This document shows positions 56,666 through 64,000 of a stretch of DNA of 64,000 nucleotides, piece by piece; the first letter of the stretch is position 1; each line of letters opens with the position of its first letter. Made by a program: the position numbers and the translations under genes. Under the pieces are notes generated by a model. It was not told where the DNA came from and searched no databases. It worked only from the letters and a program-made list of their open reading frames with translations. Origin of the DNA: Burhinus oedicnemus (lineage: Eukaryota > Chordata > Aves > Charadriiformes > Burhinidae); contig VFFE01007125.1 of NCBI GenBank assembly GCA_008921705.1, forward strand, positions 418,760 to 482,759, read 5' to 3'.

Positions 56666-59600
56666 GTGGGTAAGCATCTGTACAAAACATGAGAGGCTTA
56701 GAAAGTGGTTACATAGCATTTCTGCAGAGTAGTTTCTGGGCGTTACAGTAGTTCATAGTTAAGTGAGAACCAATATTTGTTTGCCTGTGGCAAAAATGGC
56801 AAGGACCATCTGAGGATGTATGAACAGGCTGGTAAACACGGAGAACTGGATGGCTTGAGAAGTGTTCAGGCAGCCGAGGAGCTTCCATCACGGCTGACAC
56901 CTGACAGTGAGTCAGAGAAGTGTCTATTGAGAATGACCTAGGAAGAGTAGATCGTGTTCCATTTTCCCTTTTTCATAGGTCTTCTGTGATAGCAGTGGCA
57001 GAGATAGCCTCATCATATTGACACAGGACACAAAGGATGAATTTTCATGACCCCCAGCTCATGCACTTCTAATGCCGAACACCAGTGGTTTCCCCAGAGG
57101 GACAGGAGACTCAAAGTAAAACATTATGCTTTATTTTTATGTGGGATCCTATGTCTCTGTAAGGGACCAAGTAAAACACACAGCTCAAAGCTCATATGAA
57201 TTTGCAGATATGGATAGTCTGGATCTGAATTTCATGGCTCAGACCCTCTCTGACTGAGACTTTTAATGTTGTTATGAAAAATCCAACATTCCATCTGCTA
57301 TATGCAAATCCCTCCTTATATTTGCCTTTTGAGACCTCCAAGTGCTCTTAAACCAGCTGAACTTCTTCCTGAAGAATGCTGTTTACGCTTTGCTCAATAC
57401 AGTTTCAACTTGATACGGTTCTCAACATGGGACACTCAAGTGTGAAAGCAAACAAGTCGGCAGGGTTTATTAGATTACGTTTTATTAGAAGAAACCCCCC
57501 CACACCAACAACAATGATTCTTTTTACAACAGCACCATTCAAATAGACTGTGGTTCCTTGACAGCCAAAGCTTGCTTCTGCTTATATATTTTTCTCTCTG
57601 TCACTCAGCCTCCCAACGTGCGATCAGTTGACCCACTGGAGTTTATCCGTTGTAGTTTATGCCGCCACCTGAAGGTTATCATACAATGTGTTGGTTGTCT
57701 ACAGCATTGTGAACTGCAACTCCTTTACGTGTAAAAATCTCGTTGGCTGGTTTCTCAAGCGTCCAAAATCTTCTCTCTCTAGATTATGACAGCGGATGCT
57801 GTAAAGGAAAGAAGGGGAAATGGTTAGAGAGAGGATAACCAGCTCTTCATGTCTCCTCCCCCACATTCTTCCCTTCTCCCCCAGGACAGGAGAAGTCTGG
57901 GCAGAGATCAAGTCACTCACTTCTAACCGAAGACTAGCTGAGGGCAAGGCTGCAATGCAGCAGTGTATGGGATGTAAGCATAAAGTACATGCCAGGCTAT
58001 GCTTAATTCAAACACATTGAAATGCAGGGTATATCTCATTTTAGTCTGGATGCAATATTCAACTCTCAAAGAAATGTGATAGTGAAAAATGAAAAAATTA
58101 CCAACCCAAATCTCATGTAGGAAGGTTTAATTAAAGCTGTCTCAGATCACTCGAGATAAAAACACTGGATGGTCCAGGGCAGAAGTTTTGGAAGGGAGTA
58201 CTTAGCTGAAAACAAAATGTGACTGACCTAATCATGATTTTGCAGAAAGGGGTCAACTATTTTCAGGACTGACTATGTTTTACATGGCCTGGATAATACA
58301 AGATATGCAAAGCCCCTTCCCCGGGGAACGCAAATTGAGGCAGCTGTTGACTACAACTTACAGATTTACAAATGGACTCTTTGGAAAACTTTACGCCGGG
58401 TGTTACTGAGAAGTGTGAAGTGAAAACACATGCCAGACTGATGGCTACTTTGTCCATGCCTTTCTTCATTTCTGCACTCCAGCACTTGGGCTCCTCTGGA
58501 CTCAGTGTAAGAACAAATCCGTGCCATTATCTATAGGGTGGTTCTGGAGCCGAACAAGGAACCAGTTCAGCTTTTGGTCATGCAGATACTCCTCTTCTAC
58601 ACGAAGTCAAGGTCCTTACCCCCAAAGGAGGGAATAAGAACAATAAGAAAAGAAATTCCTATTGCATGGACTTAGGAGTATTAGATGACATGTTTTTAAA
58701 ATAAATACGTAAGAGGGAAATAAAACTGTAGGTGGGTTACGAAGGAAGGCAGCTACAAAAAGTTACAGCACGTACTCTGGGGACCTTAGACATATTTCCT
58801 TGAACATCACCTCTTCTGTGGAACTGGTTGAAACAAGCCGCAAGATCCATCAGCAACTAAGAGGCTCGTTTTGGTGAGAAAGTTGGCGAGACTGGAGTCC
58901 AAGCTTCGGTCATTGGAAGATGAATCTCCGTGCTTTGGTTTCCAGGTTTACTTATTCAAAAGTCCTGAAAGGTGACAGAACCATAATAATTTTTTTTTTT
59001 TCCTTCATTCAGAGTGACTGAAACCAAGTCATGGAGTAGCAGGAGGGAATAATGCAGTTGTAAGAACTTCCTAACGTGCAAATGCTGTCATCTCCCAAGA
59101 CTATTTTGAAGAAGAAATGTAGAGGAATAGGTGATTCCAGGAAGCTTTGGTGATCTCCAGTTTAGACAATACACCTTTGATGTCCAAAGAGGTCTGTTTA
59201 CTTCTCTCCATAGTTATCCAACATCATCATTGGAGAGAGAAAAAGGGCACAACTCAGTCGTGTATTTTTGACCATTACTTTCCTTTTTTTATTTGCTTTG
59301 GTTTGAGCTGTCCAATAGGCAAGTAGAAGAAGCCCAAAGTTCTGACTATGCAGAGCACTCTGCTGATAATCAAGTTCTATGTCTCTCTTTGCCCTCACCA
59401 AAAAAAATCACCTGTAGTCATCTGTGAGCATCAGAGCCAATGAGTCCTACATTACTGGAATCATTTGTTCAAGGAAGCAGTAACTGGTATTAAAAAGCAA
59501 CTTTCATTTAGTATCCTTCCAGTTGCTGGATCTCTTTGTGAGACTGAGACCACCATCACTGCTAAAGAACATAAAATAGGGAAGGGGAGGGAAGTAAGAA

Positions 59601-59745
59601 AGAAAAGAGAGGAAAATAGTCCCTCAGCTGGGTAGGAGATTATCATGGATGTTGTCCTGGGAGCAGCACTCCAATAGAAGTCTTTTTTATAGTAAATGTT
59701 ACCTTAGTTGCTTCTTGTTAATTCTTCCTGTTTACAGGAATAATT
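56666..59745. other. Unique sequence, no recognised feature
   Basis: No transposon or exon recognised. The part at 57600-57760 (aacgtgcgatcagttgaccc, cgccacctgaaggttatcat) has balanced composition and no repeat match and could be conserved, but no motif supports more. Confidence 0.45.
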
Positions 59746-59876
59746 AAAAAAAAAAAAAAAAAAGAGGTAGTGGGGAAAAGAATGGAAGAAGAAAGGCATA
59801 AAAAGAACAAGAAAAGGAATAATATAAAAAAAATTCTTGTGGTGAAAAGGGAAAAAAAAAATAAAAAAAAAAATCT
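59746..59876 (+). repeat. A-rich low-complexity tract
   Basis: An 18-nt poly-A run (59746-59763), then A/G-rich sequence with repeated A-runs (59825-59833, 59852-59873). It could be the tail of an unrecognised retroposon, but no body is visible upstream. Open frames on the minus strand here are poly-F artefacts. Confidence 0.75.
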
Positions 59877-60115
59877 GGCGCTAACTCTAAGCAATTTGCA
59901 CCTTGTGCCCAGATCATAACTCTCTGCCTCCACTGCTTCCACACCCCATGATTTATGTTTGACAGTCCCAAAGTGGTTTGGAAATGGCACAGCACCGAGA
60001 CCTTGTGGTGAGGCTAACTGATGTTTGAAAAAACAAAAATGAGTTAATTTATGGGAGCGTTCCTTTGGACTGGAATTCCAGACCAACACAGCTCTCCTCT
60101 AGTGGAAAAGTTTTG
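59877..60115. other. Unique sequence, no recognised feature
   Basis: Nothing recognised. Confidence 0.5.
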
Positions 60116-60140
60116 CACGCACACACACATGCACACACAA
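60116..60140 (+). repeat. Short (CA)n repeat
   Basis: Interrupted CA dinucleotide repeat (gcacgcacacacacatgcac). Confidence 0.8.
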
Positions 60141-63100
60141 AATCTCCTCTTCTTTTTCTATTTCGGTCTCTCTCTGACTCTTTCTTTCTTTATTCTCCCT
60201 ATCTTCACTTCTTATTTTTTCTTCAGAACCTCTATCCAGCTGAAAGAAAGTTGCATTATGTTATTCTGCATTGAATTTTTGAATCTATTTTCAGCTAAGA
60301 ACACTATAGTATTCTTCCTTTTTTAAGTTCTCTTCACTCTGTCTCTTATCTTGCTTACTCCTGTGCATATTGGAGATTTTCTTGGACAACAGAAACATGC
60401 AATGAATTAAAAAATTACATATAGTGATTCAAACCAGCCAGCTTCAGACATTTAAGATTGTTGAATTTTCAGAAGATCGGGAAAATCATTGTTCTTTTAA
60501 TCTCCAAAGCAGGGTCTTGGGAAAGATAAAAGCATAGAGGTTCTTCAAATCATTAGCTACACTGGAAGATCTTGCCTATTGTCTCATGCTAGACAATTTA
60601 ATGCAGCAATTTAAATCAGGAAAATAAGAGCTAACAGTTTAGTCGCTGCTGTCTATCTTACATATTAAAGGAAACAAACCATCTGTACAGCTTTGACTTG
60701 AAAGACTGGATTACAAGCAACGAATATTGACCTAACTCTGTTGACTACAGTGGACTCAAACAGGTTTGCACCAGTTCTGGATTTGGTCCTTGGCCACATA
60801 AGTGCCTGTGTCAGCTTTTCTCGGGTACCACCTTGTCTGGGGCACGGTGATAAATAAAAGAATTGACAGATGGAGAAATAAGGATCTTATTAAGTATATC
60901 ATGTGCTGTGGTGCATTGTATGTTATTGCACACCAGAAGACATTGAGAGGAGGAGGAAGATTTACTAGAATAATAAATATAAATCTCTTATGTGTTCTCC
61001 AACTCCTACTTATGTGATGGATGTTGTTTTGGCCAGAATCATGGTTTCCACTGGGTACTATGAGCTTCTTACAACTTGTGATAGGTAGCAAGAAATCTTC
61101 CTGCCTCTGTCGTAAGTTCACAGCTCCTGTGGATTTAGTGCAGGAAACAAGGGGAGGTGGAGGGAGGCAGATATGGAGCCGGTGGATTATACTTCTGTCT
61201 GCATACTGAATGTTTGTGACCCAGCCAGGAAGAATTATCTAGGTTCTCACATTTGCACTGGGACAACTGAGGAGATGTGGTGTTATTTGACCATGCTGAA
61301 GGAGATAGTGCTCTCCAGACTCCTCCTGGGGATCCTGGCACAAGGGCAAGTTAAACAAGCCACACAAACAGACTGACCGAGAGCCTATTTTTGGTGTTGC
61401 AGGTGCAAACCCGAAGCAAACAACGCAGGTGGGCCACAGAAGTTGCCAGCTTTATCAATACCAGGTATTCCATGCTTTGTCCCTTCCTTGACAATATCCT
61501 TTGCCCCAGATTCCTGATTTCCTCTCCTGCTCCCTCGCGTCTTTCCAGGAGAAGATTCACAATCTGTCTTGCCACCTAAATTACCAAGAGGCATATGTGC
61601 ATTGATTACTCATATGAGACCTATGCACATTGATTGGGCAAGTGAGAAAGCTTGTGAAGGCTATCTACAACCCAAAACCCAAATATGTCGTGGGTCTGGC
61701 AGAAAAGGTGGGCATTGTCTAAATACCAATGAAGCGTGAACACTCCTTTTGCAAGCAGTTTGCTCATTTCACCACCCTGGTTGGAGAATGAAATACTGGA
61801 GAGTGTATTTAGAGCTCCAGGTGCATGTATCTACCCACCAGGCAAAGATCTTAATAACCAGTTTAGGAGTTCTTTGCTTTTTCTCCTTTTCTGAGGACAA
61901 ATGAATGATAGCAGCACCTGGAATGGCGTCTTTCACCAAGAAAACTGGTAAATACTCTGCTCCTGATCAGTTGTGTTAGTAACCTGTGTTTTTCAGGCAC
62001 CTCACAGGGAGACCTGTCTTTCTCCCTGACCGTTCCCCGTCCGTGTTGCTATATCTAAGAGCGTTTAACAGATACATGCAACCGTCTGCTCAGCAGTGCC
62101 AGGAAGCTCAGCTGCTCTGCCCACCTCTGTGCCTTTGAGATTCTCCACCGACCCTCCGTCGTGGCAGGGGAACAAACAGCCTGCTGGCTACGGATACCTT
62201 CATCTGCGAGTGAAATACATCACAGATATAACAAGCAACCCTTCCTGTGAGAACCACCCAGCTGATCTTGCCTTACAGCTTCCCCTTCATCCAGACCTCC
62301 CTCGCTGACTGTATCTGGCACCGGAGCCTGTGTTCCACCATGGCCCTTCCTCCTCCTCTCCTATCAAAGGGAGGATGTTAACTGAGGCCAGAGCTGGGTG
62401 TAAAGCCTCAGAGATAGCACCACTATCGCCTCTCTCTCTGGGTGAGAAGAGGCGGTATCAGCCCGTTTCAGAGATAACTCGCTCTGCAGTGAGTGACAGT
62501 GCAGAGATAAATGTCCCTGCATTGACTTGCTGATAACACCCCGCCTTGTCTCCGAGGGAGCACCCTGATCCATGAGCTGAAATGCAGACGGTGTCGCGAT
62601 CCAGGAGAGTGACTGTAGTGGACTACAGCAGTTATTTTTGAGCACATCTGAAATAGCTTCAGAACAAAAAGGGTTAATCCACTTTTGTCCAGTGGCAAGA
62701 GTTAAGCCCTCACTTTTGCATCACCTAATGTGGGATGCAGAAATCAGTTTAGGCTGCCAGGTCTTCAGATTCTCAGTCATCAGGATGGATTATGTCAACC
62801 TGATCTTGGGAGAAGGAGAATCCCACCGTACGAATGTGAACTCTGCCGTGACACTTGCTCTTAGGGCCCTCTGACCTTGCTCGGTTCACCGGTGAGCACG
62901 CAGCTTTAACGTTCAGTCTGGCTTTCAGGATCCCAGATGATACACTTACTGTTCCTAAAATCTTTTTAGGCTCTCATGTGTTTAGAGGTCTTACAATCTT
63001 CCATCCAAATTCAGCATTTCTCATCCCATTAATTCAAATCCTCCCCCTACGAGTAACACTGAATAACTGCTCACCCTTTTTCACGTACCACACTCTTCCT

Positions 63101-64000
63101 GAATTTTCAGCTTATTATTTCTCTCAATTTCCTGCTGTCACTCTGTGTTGCATCCTTAGGTTTTTCCGTGTTTCTGCATAATCTGGCAGCCGCGGCTCAT
63201 CTCAGAATTCCTTCTGCTTAGCGCATGGATTAGTCTATAAACTACATACAGTCTTCATGTAGAGCATGACTGAAGGAGGTATGTTTGGTGAACACGGGTG
63301 ATTCAAAGACTTTAAGGCCAAAATCAAAGTCCATTGCAAGTTCTTGATCGCTATACGATCTGATTGGAAACTAGCTAATTCTGGAATTTTGCACCTCAGA
63401 ACAGGCTGAAAACCCCCTCTGGTAGTCTCAGAAAGTTCCAAGAGAGTTGTCCCATGAAGAAGTTCGCCCTGAGGCAGCTGCATAGATATTGGTGCACTTT
63501 TAGCAAGTACCTCAAGACTGCATACAGCCATGCCGCAAAGCAGTAGTTCATTTAATTTTTCCATTTGACGAAGACTTGAACAGCAGAGAAAACTTCTGTT
63601 GGACCATTTTTCATACAACTATTAGGATCCCCTACTGCTTTGCTTCCAAAATGTTTATTTTGTGGACCACCACAATGGTCTGTATGAATTACTGTTGGTC
63701 TGTGCTCTTTCATGTGGGGAGCTACTGCTTTATGCTATACTACTGATGATTTTTTTTATTATTTTAATTTAATATTTTCCTTTTTACCAAAAAGAATATT
63801 ATTAACTCAAAAAATGCTAAATTCAGTGAAAGGACATATCACTATGAAGCTTTCTTTTCTTATACTAATATAAAAATATCAGTTTTTAGGCAAAGAAAAA
63901 AACCTGTAAAGTATTTTCTGTTCAAAATACTTTTTGAAGCTATTAAATCTTTTGGTTTACTTAAAATCTACTTTCTAGGCCATAGAAAAATGGTTTTCAA
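60141..64000. other. Unique sequence, no recognised feature
   Basis: About 3.9 kb with no CR1, SINE, exon or RNA gene recognised. G+C rises modestly at 61.9-62.6 kb. Open frames up to 127 codons (63235-63618, minus; 60756-61121, minus) have no motif or splice context. The final 300 bp is very AT-rich. Confidence 0.45.

Noticed and set aside
59746..59876. A-rich tract as the tail of a retroposon or processed pseudogene
   Set aside because: No element body or gene-like sequence is visible immediately upstream on the plus strand, and no target duplication was found.
1..64000. Endogenous retrovirus, CRISPR array, tRNA/rRNA gene or prokaryotic operon
   Set aside because: No LTR pairs, primer-binding sites, gag/pol-type frames, regularly spaced repeats, tRNA folds, rRNA cores or ribosome-binding-site-led gene clusters were seen.

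Overview
The window reads as non-coding DNA from a bird nuclear genome, most likely an intergenic region or the inside of a very large intron. The main evidence is a set of CR1 LINE (chicken repeat 1) retrotransposon fragments on both strands. Several keep the CR1 3' end, which resembles the usual ATTCTATG-type tail, and the best copies resemble CR1 subfamilies common in neoavian birds. Between them lie short, heavily diverged relics: amniote MIR-type SINEs, a tRNA-derived SINE, and two copies of what I take to be an old palindromic archosaur repeat. I found no convincing host protein-coding exon, rRNA or tRNA gene, no CRISPR array, no endogenous retrovirus and nothing bacterial. Subfamily and species statements rest on remembered consensus patterns, not on a database search.

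Layout. 1-10.9 kb: mostly unique AT-rich DNA with two copies of the palindromic relic (870-936, 8238-8341), a perfect 10-bp-arm hairpin (4137-4160), a tight GATA-site cluster (4904-4939) and a CR1 fragment missing both ends (7172-7545). 10.9-13.8 kb: a CR1 cluster, comprising an internally deleted copy (10905-12452, +), an opposed copy (12912-13472, -) and an older relic (13590-13810, -). 13.8-28.1 kb: mostly unique, with G-quadruplex motifs at 19.26 and 22.67 kb, a (TTCCC)14 microsatellite at 21.3 kb and a phased ACCAGT repeat at 27.7 kb. 28.17-29.69 kb: a CR1 nested inside an older CR1, with a short duplicated target. 29.7-47.4 kb: nearly barren, with one 46-bp assembly gap (34748-34793) in a purine tract, a MIR relic at 42.7 kb and a tandem duplication at 44.56 kb. 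47.4-53.4 kb: the densest retrotransposon cluster, including the best-preserved CR1 reverse-transcriptase relic (51100-52990, -). 53.4-57 kb: a doubtful terminal-exon candidate beside a conserved-looking element (54.0-54.4 kb), a tRNA-type SINE and a very old CR1 RT relic (56218-56665). 57-64 kb: unique sequence with A-rich tracts.

No genes work together here. Every recognisable protein-coding trace belongs to CR1 ORF2 and is inactivated by truncation, frameshift, stop codons or loss of catalytic aspartates. I found no new biological system. What stands out is the retrotransposon history (nesting, internal deletion, 3'-end loss, a local inversion, inverted pairs) and a handful of unassigned segments that look like possible regulatory elements.
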